Of a stretch of 11,386 nt of DNA, positions 1-8,153 are shown piece by piece. The notes under the pieces were generated by a model. It did not search any database. It had not been told where the DNA came from and was given only the letters and a program-made list of their open reading frames with translations. Both the position numbers and the translations under genes were made by a program. The stretch is taken from assembly GCA_030640215.1 (NCBI GenBank), contig DAOWJU010000264.1, forward strand, positions 1 through 11,386, in the 5' to 3' direction. The DNA comes from Desulfuromonadales bacterium. GTDB taxonomy: Bacteria; Desulfobacterota; Desulfuromonadia; Desulfuromonadales; BM103. The first letter of the stretch is position 1, and every line of letters starts with the position of its first letter.

Positions 1-429
1 GAAACCAGCGCGGAATCTCTTAACTTTCTCCTGCTTGCGAGCTAACGAATGTGCCATAAAGAGCACCAGGCCAATCTTGACGAATTCAGCTGGCTGGAAA
101 GTGAGACCCGCAACACTCAGCCAACGAGTTGCACCACTAATTTTTTTACCAACCCCAGGGATCAGAACGGCCACCAGCAGTAAGACACTCAAACCCAATA
201 CCGGCCAGGCCGCCTTGCGTAACACTTCAAGATCAATGCGCATCAACAGCGCCATGACTCCGAAGCCAAGCAAGGCATAGACACCTTGGCGCTTGAGAAA
301 ATACAAACTGTCGCCGTAATCTCGAACTGCCATAATCGATGAGGAAGAAAAAACCATAACCACACCGAGACAGGTCAAGCAGACCGCCAGCACCAAAATG
401 GAATGATCGGCCCCATGCCTAATTTCCAT
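1..429 (-). CDS. ftsW: Septal peptidoglycan glycosyltransferase FtsW (SEDS family), N-terminal part, cut by window edge
   Basis: The first 143 codons run off the left edge in an open frame. FtsW is the membrane SEDS glycosyltransferase that polymerises lipid II at the septum together with the class B PBP FtsI. The translation shows a short cytoplasmic N-terminus, then hydrophobic segments at about residues 10-28, 48-63 and 74-91 and the start of another at about 116. Residues 99-118 carry the SEDS signature, with RWL followed by QPAE and a Lys. RodA and SpoVE share this fold; the position after murD in a dcw cluster decides for FtsW. The ATG at 427-429 overlaps the murD stop by 11 bp and has a GGGGA-type ribosome site about 9 nt upstream. 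An in-frame ATG at 442-444 would add five residues but has no good ribosome site. The overlap implies translational coupling to murD. Confidence 0.95.
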   Translation of the reverse strand, partial: MEIRHGADHSILVLAVCLTCLGVVMVFSSSSIMAVRDYGDSLYFLKRQGVYALLGFGVMALLMRIDLEVLRKAAWPVLGLSVLLLVAVLIPGVGKKISGATRWLSVAGLTFQPAEFVKIGLVLFMAHSLARKQEKVKRFRAGF

Positions 430-1789
430 TGACACATTCCCCATGACGACTTAAAGCGCGAAACTCGCGGATAAAAATCTGGCCACGCTCTTCAAAGCTT
501 TTGAACATATCGAAGCTGGAACACCCGGGCGACAACAGCACCGCCCCGCCAGGATTGCTTAACCGGTCAGCAAGCCCAACCGCTTCATGCATACTCTTGG
601 CGCGATGAATTTCGGCAAGCCCGGCAAAGGCCTTTGCCATGCGCTCTGCGGCAGCTCCTATCAATATCAGATGAGCGGCTTTTTCTTTAATCGGTGCAGC
701 CAAAGAAGAGAGATCACCCTGTTTGTCCTTACCGCCAGCGATTAGAACCACTGGCTTTGTCAGTCCTGACAAGCTTTTCACTACACTGCCAATATTGGTG
801 CCTTTGGAGTCGTTGTACCAACAGGTGCCACGAAGTTCGCCGAGGAACTCCATACGATGCGGCAGACCGGCAAACCTCTTGGCCGCACTCCAGGCAACCT
901 CTGCAGGACACCCTTCCAACAGTAACGGAATCAAGGCGGCCATTACATTTTCCTGATTATGGCAACCGCGGACTTGCAATTCATCAACAGGAAAGAGGAT
1001 TTCGCTATCCTGCCACCGCCAGACAATTTTATCGCCGACCAGACTCATCCCGCTCTCCAGTACAGACTGGCTGCTGAAACAGACCTTGATTGCACGAGTT
1101 TTTGCGACAGCCTGCATGACAAGAGGATCGTCACAGTTGACTATTGCCACATCGTCGTCCTGCAGGTTTTCAAAAATCCTTGCCTTGGCTGCCAAATAAC
1201 TGGCCATATCCGGATAACGATCCAAATGGTCTTCAGAGACGTTGAGCAGCATGGCGTAGCGTGGGCGGAAAGATTCTATTGTTTCCAGCTGGAATGATGA
1301 CAGTTCTGCCACAGACCAGTCGAAATCGTGATTGACGGCATCAACCAGCGGGATGCCAAGGTTGCCACCGACAAAGACCTTCTCTCCCCAACTCTTGAGC
1401 ATCTCGCCAACCAGGGTGGTGACCGTCGACTTACCATTGGTACCTGTGATGGCAATCATGGTGCCGCTCAGCTCACGCCAGGCAATTTCTATTTCACCGA
1501 GGATCGGAATCCCACGCTCACGGCAGACAACCAGAATCGGTATATCAAGTGGTACACCCGGGCTGACAACAACCAGATCAGAAGCCATAAAGATCGCCTG
1601 CGTATGACCGCCAAGGTCCAGCTCAACACCGGATTTTTTTAGCTCATCAAGGGCATCGGGAAGACCAGCAGAACGACTGTCGGACAAGACAACCTGGGCC
1701 CCACGCGAGCGGAAAAACCGCGACAGGCTGCACCCGGTAGAACCGGCACCAACAACAACAATTTTCTTGTCCCGATAATCTCTTTGCAT
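419..1789 (-). CDS. murD: UDP-N-acetylmuramoyl-L-alanine--D-glutamate ligase MurD
   Basis: Cytoplasmic ATP-dependent ligase that adds D-Glu to UDP-MurNAc-L-Ala. The 456-residue protein has the usual family length and three-domain order. A Rossmann-like N-terminal domain contains GAGSTG (14-19). The ATP-binding central domain has the P-loop GTNGKST (116-122), SSFQLE (164-169) and NVSEDHLDRY (183-192). Further Mur-ligase marks are HNQENV (277-282), LPHRME (309-314), NDSKGTN (326-332) and PGCSSFD (421-427). The ATG start is preceded by a purine-rich AGGACAGGGG about 4 nt upstream. It lies 32 bp after mraY, a gap that contains a short tandem duplication, and its end overlaps ftsW by 11 bp. All diagnostic motifs are intact; the assignment is secure. 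Confidence 0.97.
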   Translation of the reverse strand: MQRDYRDKKIVVVGAGSTGCSLSRFFRSRGAQVVLSDSRSAGLPDALDELKKSGVELDLGGHTQAIFMASDLVVVSPGVPLDIPILVVCRERGIPILGEIEIAWRELSGTMIAITGTNGKSTVTTLVGEMLKSWGEKVFVGGNLGIPLVDAVNHDFDWSVAELSSFQLETIESFRPRYAMLLNVSEDHLDRYPDMASYLAAKARIFENLQDDDVAIVNCDDPLVMQAVAKTRAIKVCFSSQSVLESGMSLVGDKIVWRWQDSEILFPVDELQVRGCHNQENVMAALIPLLLEGCPAEVAWSAAKRFAGLPHRMEFLGELRGTCWYNDSKGTNIGSVVKSLSGLTKPVVLIAGGKDKQGDLSSLAAPIKEKAAHLILIGAAAERMAKAFAGLAEIHRAKSMHEAVGLADRLSNPGGAVLLSPGCSSFDMFKSFEERGQIFIREFRALSRHGECVNGN

Positions 1790-1800
1790 CTAGCCCCTGT

Positions 1801-1831
1801 CCTTATCTCAACCTATGGCCCTTATCTCAAC
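1801..1831. repeat. 12-bp direct repeat (19-bp period) at the mraY/murD junction
   Basis: CCTTATCTCAAC occurs at 1801-1812 and again, identically, at 1820-1831. In the reading direction of the operon this is GTTGAGATAAGG twice, 19 bp apart. The first copy read contains the last mraY codons and its TAA stop; the second lies in the spacer and feeds into the purine-rich ribosome site of murD. It looks like a small tandem duplication of the mraY tail that created most of the spacer. Confidence 0.85.
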
Positions 1832-2898
1832 TTCAGGGTGGAGAGACCGATCAATGCCAGAATGATGCTGATAATCCAGAACCGTACGATAATTTTCGGC
1901 TCTGGCCAGCCTTTCAGTTCAAAATGATGATGAATCGGTGCCATGCGAAAAACTCGTTTACCGTAGAGGCGGAAAGACGCCACCTGTACAATCACCGAGA
2001 GCGCCTCCATAACGAAGATCCCGCCGACAATCACCAGCACGATCTCCTGCTTGGTAATCACAGCAATGGTACCGATGGCTCCGCCGAGCGATAGACTGCC
2101 GACGTCACCCATAAATACCTGCGCCGGGTAAGTATTAAACCAGAGGAAACCAAGCCCGGCTCCGACCATGGCGCCACACAAGATTGAAAGTTCACCGGCC
2201 CCTTTGACGCCATCGATCTGCAGATAACTGGATAAGGTCGCATGCCCGGCCACGTATGCGAAAAGCAGGTAAGCTCCCGCCGCAATAATCACCGGACCAA
2301 TCGCCAGACCATCGAGACCATCGGTAAGATTAACGGCATTGCTAGCGCCTATAATCACCAACATGGCAAATGGTACATAGAACCAGCCAAGGTCGGGATT
2401 CAAACTTTTGAAAAAAGGGAAAGCCAGAGTCGTTTGGAATCCAGGATAAGCCATCAGGATCATGCCGACCCCAAACGCAATCAACATCTGCCAGAACATT
2501 TTCTTACGTGCTGACAATCCATCACTGTTTTTCTTGCGAATTTTCAGCAGATCATCAACAAAACCAATGATGCCGTAACCAACCGTGACAAAGAGCACTA
2601 ACCAGACATACATGTTGGTCAGATCAGCCCAAAGCAAAGTCGGCAGTACTATGGCAAAAAGGATCAGAGAGCCACCCATGGTCGGTGTTCCCTCTTTCTT
2701 GAAATGGGACTCAGGCCCCGATCGCCGAATCGTTTGCCCCAACTGTAACGACGACAGTTTCTCAATCAACCATGGACCCAGTAAAAAACTGATAACAAGA
2801 GCCGTAATCGCCGCATAGATCGTCCGGAAGGTAATAAACCGGAAAACATAAAAGACCGAAAATTCCGTATGTAATGGGTAGAGCAGATGATAGAGCAC
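1822..2898 (-). CDS. mraY: Phospho-N-acetylmuramoyl-pentapeptide-transferase MraY (GTG start)
   Basis: Integral membrane enzyme that transfers phospho-MurNAc-pentapeptide from UDP to undecaprenyl phosphate, giving lipid I. The 358-residue protein is polytopic and matches the family length. Visible signatures are PTMGG (72-76), the catalytic Asp pair in FVDDLLK (D115, D116), [10 protein letters not shown] (190-199), the third catalytic Asp in FMGDVGS (D265) and the cytoplasmic histidine loop HHHFELKG (323-330). The start is GTG, not ATG, at 2896-2898. It is chosen because the first residues (LYHLLYPL) match the usual MraY N-terminus and a GGAG sequence lies about 6 nt upstream. It begins 12 bp after the murF stop. 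All active-site residues are present. Confidence 0.97.
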   Translation of the reverse strand: MLYHLLYPLHTEFSVFYVFRFITFRTIYAAITALVISFLLGPWLIEKLSSLQLGQTIRRSGPESHFKKEGTPTMGGSLILFAIVLPTLLWADLTNMYVWLVLFVTVGYGIIGFVDDLLKIRKKNSDGLSARKKMFWQMLIAFGVGMILMAYPGFQTTLAFPFFKSLNPDLGWFYVPFAMLVIIGASNAVNLTDGLDGLAIGPVIIAAGAYLLFAYVAGHATLSSYLQIDGVKGAGELSILCGAMVGAGLGFLWFNTYPAQVFMGDVGSLSLGGAIGTIAVITKQEIVLVIVGGIFVMEALSVIVQVASFRLYGKRVFRMAPIHHHFELKGWPEPKIIVRFWIISIILALIGLSTLKLR

Positions 2899-2910
2899 TT
2901 TAAATCTCCG

Positions 2911-4308
2911 TCAGTCGCCGTTTACGGCAGTCTTCTGTTTTGATATACGCAAAGCGGCAGTTATCTTTTCCATGCGCATACCTCGTGAGCCCTTAATCAG
3001 AACCCGGTCACCGTCTTGAAGCACTTCAAGCAGTCGTGCAGCTAATTCGTCATGACTGTCAGCAACAAAAACCTTGTCAGTGGACAATCCCGCGTCCGTA
3101 GCGCCGCGAATAATCTCTGCGGCCAGAGCCCCATAAGTAAAGAGCCAATCAGTTCGTTCGGCTGCAATGGTACCGATCTGGTAATGCAATTCCGGAGCAG
3201 TAGGCCCCAGTTCGAGCATATCCGCCAGAACCGCGATACGCCGACCAAGCGAGCCAAGGTCATGAAGAGCATCGAGTGCGGCGTGTACCGACAAGGGGTT
3301 AGCGTTGTAGCTATCCTCAAGCACAACAATGTCCCCAGGCAACTCCAGTAGTTCCATGCGCCCTGGGCAGGGCTTAAAAGCTTCCAGACCAGTTGCAATT
3401 TCCTGCAACCTGATACCGAGAACCGTAGCCGCTGCTGCAGCGCCAAGAGCGTTGGAGACATTATGACGGCCCGGCAAAGGCAGTACGACCCGTTGCGCAG
3501 CGCCATCGATTGTCAAATCAAAACCGACTGATCCATTTTGCGCCATAATTTTGTCCGCCCGGACGGCAGCATCACTACTGGTGCCATACAGAACTTTACG
3601 AACACCATTGGCCACAGGCAATAGGCAGACTTCCGGATCGTCAGCATTGATCAGGGCGACTCCGTCTGCCGGCAAGCTGATGAAGAGTTCGCCTTTGGCT
3701 CGTGCCACACCGGAAATCTCTTCGAAATTTTCCAGATGTCCAGCACCAACATTAGTAATCAAGCCGACATTCGGAGCTGCAATTTCAGCCAACCGGGCAA
3801 TTTCACCACGAGCGCTCATACCCATTTCAACAACCGCCCAACGATGTTCAGGCTTCAGTTCAAAAAGGGTTAGCGGCACGCCAATCAGGTTATTGAAATT
3901 ACCAGCTGACTTCAGTCCCGGGCCGCTATGCTCGAGGATAGCTGCCAGCATCTCCTTACAAGTAGTCTTACCCGAGGTTCCGGTAATACCGACCACCGGG
4001 CCAGCAAATTTACGCCGGACAGCCGCGGCCAGGTCTCCAAGAGCCTTAAGCGTGTCAGCAACCTTGACGACCGGGACCAGTAAGCCACCGATCATCTCTT
4101 CACTGAGACATCCCGCTGCACCACGCTGTATCGCCAAGGTAAGGTAATCATGCCCATCGAAATTATCACCTCGCAGCGGGATAAAAAGATCCCCCGGCTG
4201 CAATGTGCGACTATCGGTAGAAATCCCCTGAAATTGGACAGACGCGCCATTCTGCATCAGGTGGCCGCCGGTAATCTCCGCGACTTCACGCATATCCATG
4301 CGAATCAT
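2911..4308 (-). CDS. murF: UDP-N-acetylmuramoyl-tripeptide--D-alanyl-D-alanine ligase MurF
   Basis: Cytoplasmic Mur ligase that adds the D-Ala-D-Ala dipeptide to the UDP-MurNAc tripeptide, completing the pentapeptide used by MraY. The 465-residue protein shows STDSR (30-34) in the N-terminal uridine-binding domain, the ATP loop GTSGKTT (110-116), EMGMS (161-165), NVGAGHLE (186-193), GRHNVSNALGA (280-290), PGRME (315-319), EDSYNANP (331-338) and KGSRGMRME (439-447). The ATG overlaps the murE stop in an ATGA arrangement (4 bp), and a full AGGAGGT ribosome site lies 5 nt upstream (4314-4320), which decides between this start and in-frame Met codons 4 and 6. Neighbouring murE supplies its substrate. 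Confidence 0.97.
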   Translation of the reverse strand: MIRMDMREVAEITGGHLMQNGASVQFQGISTDSRTLQPGDLFIPLRGDNFDGHDYLTLAIQRGAAGCLSEEMIGGLLVPVVKVADTLKALGDLAAAVRRKFAGPVVGITGTSGKTTCKEMLAAILEHSGPGLKSAGNFNNLIGVPLTLFELKPEHRWAVVEMGMSARGEIARLAEIAAPNVGLITNVGAGHLENFEEISGVARAKGELFISLPADGVALINADDPEVCLLPVANGVRKVLYGTSSDAAVRADKIMAQNGSVGFDLTIDGAAQRVVLPLPGRHNVSNALGAAAAATVLGIRLQEIATGLEAFKPCPGRMELLELPGDIVVLEDSYNANPLSVHAALDALHDLGSLGRRIAVLADMLELGPTAPELHYQIGTIAAERTDWLFTYGALAAEIIRGATDAGLSTDKVFVADSHDELAARLLEVLQDGDRVLIKGSRGMRMEKITAALRISKQKTAVNGD

Positions 4309-5813
4309 TGCTGACCTCCTGCCTGCAGCGCATTACGCAACTCTTCACGATCATCGAAATGGATCCGTCCACTGCTGAGAACCTGGTAATCCTCATGGCC
4401 TTTTCCAGCAACCAGAAGAAGATCGCCAGGCCGCAGTATCTTGACAGCAAACTTAATGGCTTCACTGCGGTCAGGAATGACAACATAGCCCTCGCCTTCG
4501 GCCCTTTCCGCTTCCACCTTGCTCCATTCACGCTCATGAACCTTGACAAGACCACTACGGACATCGTTAAGAATCTGCTCGGGATCTTCTGAGCGGGGGT
4601 TGTCCGATGTTGCAATTGCGATATTGGAACCACGAGCAGCGACTTCAGCCATAACTGACCGTTTACTGCGATCTCGATCGCCGCCACAACCGAAAATGGT
4701 CAGAATCCGTTGCGGAGCAAGCTCCTGCATCGCTTCGATAGCTCGGCGTAAGGCATCACCTGTGTGTGCGTAATCAACCAGAATCACAGCTTCACGATCA
4801 TTTTTTATCAGCTCAAGGCGTCCCGGGACACCGGCACATGCTGCAAGGCCAGCAGCAATTATCTGCGGAGACAAGTCAAGAGCTACAGCGGCGCCGATGG
4901 CACAAAGCAGGTTCTCAACATTAAAATCACCGAGCAATGGGCTCTCAATTTCGACGATTCCAAGAGGCGTTGCCACCTGGCCGTTAATCCCTTGCAACGA
5001 AACATCGAGGCTTACGGGATAGACATCTGCCTCCCGGTTACGGCCGCAGGTCAAAGCGTCAGGTAACATTGCAGCCAGGCGCTGACCGTAGGCATCGTCA
5101 ATGTTGATCACTGCGCGACCATTGTCACGAGGGAGCAGTTCTTTGAACAAGTGGTATTTACTCGTAAAGTACCGCTCCATATCTTGGTGGTAGTCAAGGT
5201 GCTCAGGAGTCAGGTTCGTGAAAACGCCGACCTGGAAATGCACGCCATCGGCCCGACACTGATCCAGGGCATGCGATGAAACTTCCATCACCAGAGAACG
5301 CGCACCGCTCTCCCGGAAATCGCTAACCTGCTTCATAAGATCATGAGACTCCGGGGTAGTATGCGGAGCCTGGCGCAGATCGCTGCCATATCGGTAGTTG
5401 ATCGTGCCGACCACGGCTGGTGACAAATCCGCTCGGCTCAGAATCGCTTCCAAGAGGTAAGTGATGGTTGTCTTGCCGTTGGTGCCGGTCACACCGACGA
5501 CCTGCATATCTTTGGTCGGATTACCGTAAAACTCGGCCGCTGCCAGCGCCATTGCCTGCCGCGAATTTTCGACCAGAACCGTAGTCACCGACCCAAGGCT
5601 CTCAGTTGACTCTTCAGAGAACACCACCGTGGCACCATTTACTATCGCACTGGAGATGAAGTTGTGCCCATCGCTGACAACTCCGCGCAAAGCAAAGAAA
5701 GCGTCGCCGTGCCTTATCTGACGGGAATCGTAGTGTAGACCTGTCACTTCAAGATCCACGTTTCCACGCACTTGTTGCACCGAGCAGCTTTTTAAGAGTT
5801 GCGATAGTTTCAT
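4305..5813 (-). CDS. murE: UDP-N-acetylmuramoyl-L-alanyl-D-glutamate--2,6-diaminopimelate ligase MurE
   Basis: Cytoplasmic ligase that adds the third stem-peptide residue. The DNPRSEDP stretch (404-411) is the known specificity motif for meso-diaminopimelate; L-Lys enzymes differ here. Other marks in the 502-residue protein are YDSR (28-31), GTNGKTT (110-116), TTPES (152-156), EVSSHAL (177-183), TNLTPEHLDYH (199-209), K219 in the SKYHLF context expected for the carbamylated lysine, and GKGHEDYQ (470-477). I chose the ATG at 5811-5813 because MKLSQLL is the normal MurE beginning. The frame stays open ten codons further up to a TTG at 5841-5843, only 13 bp after ftsI, but that TTG has no visible ribosome site. 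The chosen ATG also has a poor Shine-Dalgarno sequence, so the start is less certain than the function. It overlaps murF by 4 bp. Confidence 0.95.
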   Translation of the reverse strand: MKLSQLLKSCSVQQVRGNVDLEVTGLHYDSRQIRHGDAFFALRGVVSDGHNFISSAIVNGATVVFSEESTESLGSVTTVLVENSRQAMALAAAEFYGNPTKDMQVVGVTGTNGKTTITYLLEAILSRADLSPAVVGTINYRYGSDLRQAPHTTPESHDLMKQVSDFRESGARSLVMEVSSHALDQCRADGVHFQVGVFTNLTPEHLDYHQDMERYFTSKYHLFKELLPRDNGRAVINIDDAYGQRLAAMLPDALTCGRNREADVYPVSLDVSLQGINGQVATPLGIVEIESPLLGDFNVENLLCAIGAAVALDLSPQIIAAGLAACAGVPGRLELIKNDREAVILVDYAHTGDALRRAIEAMQELAPQRILTIFGCGGDRDRSKRSVMAEVAARGSNIAIATSDNPRSEDPEQILNDVRSGLVKVHEREWSKVEAERAEGEGYVVIPDRSEAIKFAVKILRPGDLLLVAGKGHEDYQVLSSGRIHFDDREELRNALQAGGQQ

Positions 5814-5856
5814 ATCTTCATGAGTCTCATAATAAACCGTCAATCAATAAGTCATA

Positions 5857-7836
5857 TCAGGATGGTGGTTCCATGCGCACCCATATTGGGGCACCGTAAG
5901 GAATTGCCATACCTGGGATTGGAGACTGTTCAACAACCCGGCCACGACCCCGGAAGCTAATATTCAGGTGGTCTTCTTGCATCAGGGCAAGCACCTGGCG
6001 ATAACTCAAGCCGACAAAGTCCGGCATTTGCGGGCCACCCGAGACTTCAGAAGTCGTCATTTTCTGAGCTGTGGATCTTTTTGGTGCCATTGCTTCAACG
6101 ATGATCTGATCCAGCGACGGAAGTTTCTCCCCGGCGAGCATCTCCTCATTCGGCGCTATCTTCAGAGACTGCATCGCCTGGGCGGCAATTCTGGAGAAAA
6201 CCGGGGCTGCCGTCAGCCCGCCATAGATACCGACCTTCGGTTCGTCGATGGAGACAAGCATAACCAGTTGCGGATCTTCGGCCGGGATGAACCCGACAAA
6301 TGACGCCACCCGCTTATCCACCGAATAGCCACCGGTCACTGCATCGACCTTCTGTGCTGTGCCGGTCTTGCCTGCCACTCTGAAGCCCGGCACTCTGGCG
6401 TTGGTCGCAGTGCCGCCATCTTCCGTGGTCATTTCCATCATTCTGGAAACCGTTTGCGCAACATCCATGGCAATCACCTTGCGCACTACGCGTGGCTTAT
6501 TTTGCTGGGTTACCTGCCCCTGACTGTCAACAACCCGATCAACAACGTAAGGTTCCATCAGATACCCACCATTAGCAATCGCCGCTACTGCGGCGGTCAA
6601 CTGAATCGGGGTGACACTGATTCCCTGGCCAAATGAGATAGCGGCAAGGTCAACCTCAAACCATTTGTCTGGCGGGCGCAACAGGCCAACCACTTCACCA
6701 GGGAGATCAATACCAGTCCGTTGCCCGAACCCGAAATCCTTGATATAGCGGTGAAAATCTTTCCTTTCCAGCATTTTGCCTATTTTTGCCGAGCCAATAT
6801 TTGAGCTGTATTTGATGATCTCGGCCGGTGTCAACTTCTGGTACTTTTTGTGGTCATGGATGTCCTTGCCACCGACCCGAAACTTACCATTCTCACAATT
6901 AATCTTTTGGTTTGTACTGACAACGGCCTCATTGAGTGCAGCCGCCATCAGAATAACCTTGAAAGTTGACCCAGGCTCGTAGCTGTCGCAAACAGCACGA
7001 TTCCGCCACTGATACGGCTTATAGCGAAAGAAAGCATTTGGGTTGTATTCTGGATAGCTGGCCATTGCCAAGACCTTGCCGGTTGATGGCTCAAGCATGA
7101 CGACTGTACCTGCCTTGGCCTCTGTCCTGCGCAAACCATCTGCTAATTCCCGTTCGGCAATATACTGCAGGTTTTTATCAATAGTCAGATAAAGATCATG
7201 ACCGTGCGTCGCACCCTGAACCTGAGGCGACCCCGCCCCTATACCGCGCCCCAGTGCATCCCGTTCCATGACCAGGTAGCCGCCTCGGCCGAGAATCGTT
7301 TTGTCATATTTGAGCTCCAGACCTTCCAGCCCCTTCGGGTCAAGACCGGTAAAGCCAAGTAGATGTGCGGCAATATTGGAATTCGGGTAGAAGCGACGTG
7401 GTTCCTTAATCATGCCAACACCACTGAGCTTCAATGCTTTGATCGACTCGCTTTGGTTAGGGGTAACCTGACGTTTCAACCAGACAAAGTTGCTGTTACC
7501 CTTCAACTTGGTCTTAATTGTCTTCGAAGAGAGACCAAGAGCTTTGGCCAGCTTTTTAGCAGCCAAATCACGATTTTCCAATTTTCGCGGCTCAATATAA
7601 ATCGAATCGACATCAACGCTGACGGCCAGCTCTTCACCATTGCTGTCGTAAATTGTGCCGCGCTGTGGCGTTAAAGGTATAACTTTCTGATGCTGCCGCT
7701 CGGCGCGTTCACCCCACTGCTGTTCCTGCAAGACCTGGAGATCAAAGGCACGCATCGTCACCAGCGCAAAACCAAGGATAAAAACCACCCCGATCAGACG
7801 AATGCGAACACGGACACCCTTCCCCAGTTCTTTCAT
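5857..7836 (-). CDS. ftsI: Septal peptidoglycan transpeptidase FtsI (class B PBP) with C-terminal PASTA domain
   Basis: Inner-membrane D,D-transpeptidase that crosslinks septal peptidoglycan with FtsW; target of beta-lactams. In 659 residues one sees a basic cytoplasmic tail, one signal-anchor helix (about 12-30), the PBP dimerisation domain starting near RGTIYD (59-64), and the penicillin-binding domain with all three active-site motifs: STFK (S290 nucleophile, K293), SSN (344-346) and KTG (490-492). A linker rich in Ala, Lys and Ser (about 575-602) leads to one PASTA domain (about 604-657) starting MPDFVGLS. The protein is longer than gammaproteobacterial FtsI, which lacks PASTA, and resembles SpoVD/PBP2x-type architecture; the dcw position supports the division enzyme. 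The ATG overlaps the ftsL stop as TAATG, with GGAG just upstream, indicating coupled translation. Confidence 0.95.
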   Translation of the reverse strand: MKELGKGVRVRIRLIGVVFILGFALVTMRAFDLQVLQEQQWGERAERQHQKVIPLTPQRGTIYDSNGEELAVSVDVDSIYIEPRKLENRDLAAKKLAKALGLSSKTIKTKLKGNSNFVWLKRQVTPNQSESIKALKLSGVGMIKEPRRFYPNSNIAAHLLGFTGLDPKGLEGLELKYDKTILGRGGYLVMERDALGRGIGAGSPQVQGATHGHDLYLTIDKNLQYIAERELADGLRRTEAKAGTVVMLEPSTGKVLAMASYPEYNPNAFFRYKPYQWRNRAVCDSYEPGSTFKVILMAAALNEAVVSTNQKINCENGKFRVGGKDIHDHKKYQKLTPAEIIKYSSNIGSAKIGKMLERKDFHRYIKDFGFGQRTGIDLPGEVVGLLRPPDKWFEVDLAAISFGQGISVTPIQLTAAVAAIANGGYLMEPYVVDRVVDSQGQVTQQNKPRVVRKVIAMDVAQTVSRMMEMTTEDGGTATNARVPGFRVAGKTGTAQKVDAVTGGYSVDKRVASFVGFIPAEDPQLVMLVSIDEPKVGIYGGLTAAPVFSRIAAQAMQSLKIAPNEEMLAGEKLPSLDQIIVEAMAPKRSTAQKMTTSEVSGGPQMPDFVGLSYRQVLALMQEDHLNISFRGRGRVVEQSPIPGMAIPYGAPIWVRMEPPS

Positions 7837-8153
7837 TACTCCACCGTTATCACCTGATCGGCAGTGGGCAGGCGCAAGTTCAATTCTTTGCGCGCCACTC
7901 GTTCGATCCGCTCGGGGTTACTGAGGCTGGCCGCCTCCAGGCTCAGGTTCGAAGCCTCCTGCCTTACGCTACGCAAATTACTTTCCAACTGAGAAATTTC
8001 GTAATCAAGGCTGGTTACCTGAACACGTGACCAGACGAAAAAGAGCGATACAGCCAGCAGCAGAGCGATAAATCCGAGTACCGGCACCAAGTTCGGGCGA
8101 TGCAGGGTAAAGCCATTGATTTTGGGTAAAGCTCTTACAATTGCATCAGGCAT
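7836..8153 (-). CDS. ftsL: Cell division protein FtsL
   Basis: Small bitopic divisome protein; in the known system FtsL with FtsB and FtsQ activates FtsW-FtsI. The 105-residue product has a cytoplasmic N-terminus, one hydrophobic helix (about 22-41), a leucine-rich region with coiled-coil character (about 45-78) and the typical ending in which an NPERIERVARKELNL stretch (79-93) is followed by a short tail. The ATG at 8151-8153 overlaps the rsmH stop by 8 bp and has GGAGG 9 nt upstream (8163-8167). The frame extends 16 codons further up, but that extension lies wholly within rsmH and is basic and unlike FtsL. Sequence conservation in FtsL is low, so the name rests on architecture, size and position between rsmH and ftsI. 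Confidence 0.9.
   Translation of the reverse strand: MPDAIVRALPKINGFTLHRPNLVPVLGFIALLLAVSLFFVWSRVQVTSLDYEISQLESNLRSVRQEASNLSLEAASLSNPERIERVARKELNLRLPTADQVITVE

Noticed and set aside
35..280. Small plus-strand frame at the left edge
   Set aside because: It is the reverse of the ftsW N-terminal coding region, which encodes clear SEDS motifs on the minus strand.
3551..4147. Plus-strand open frame of 198 codons opposite murF
   Set aside because: Antisense shadow of a clear MurF; the product is rich in Ser, Ala, Pro and Arg with no domain, as expected from reverse reading of a coding region.
4305..5843. TTG start for murE adding ten residues
   Set aside because: No ribosome site before the TTG, and the N-terminal extension does not look like MurE, whereas MKLSQLL from the ATG at 5811-5813 does.
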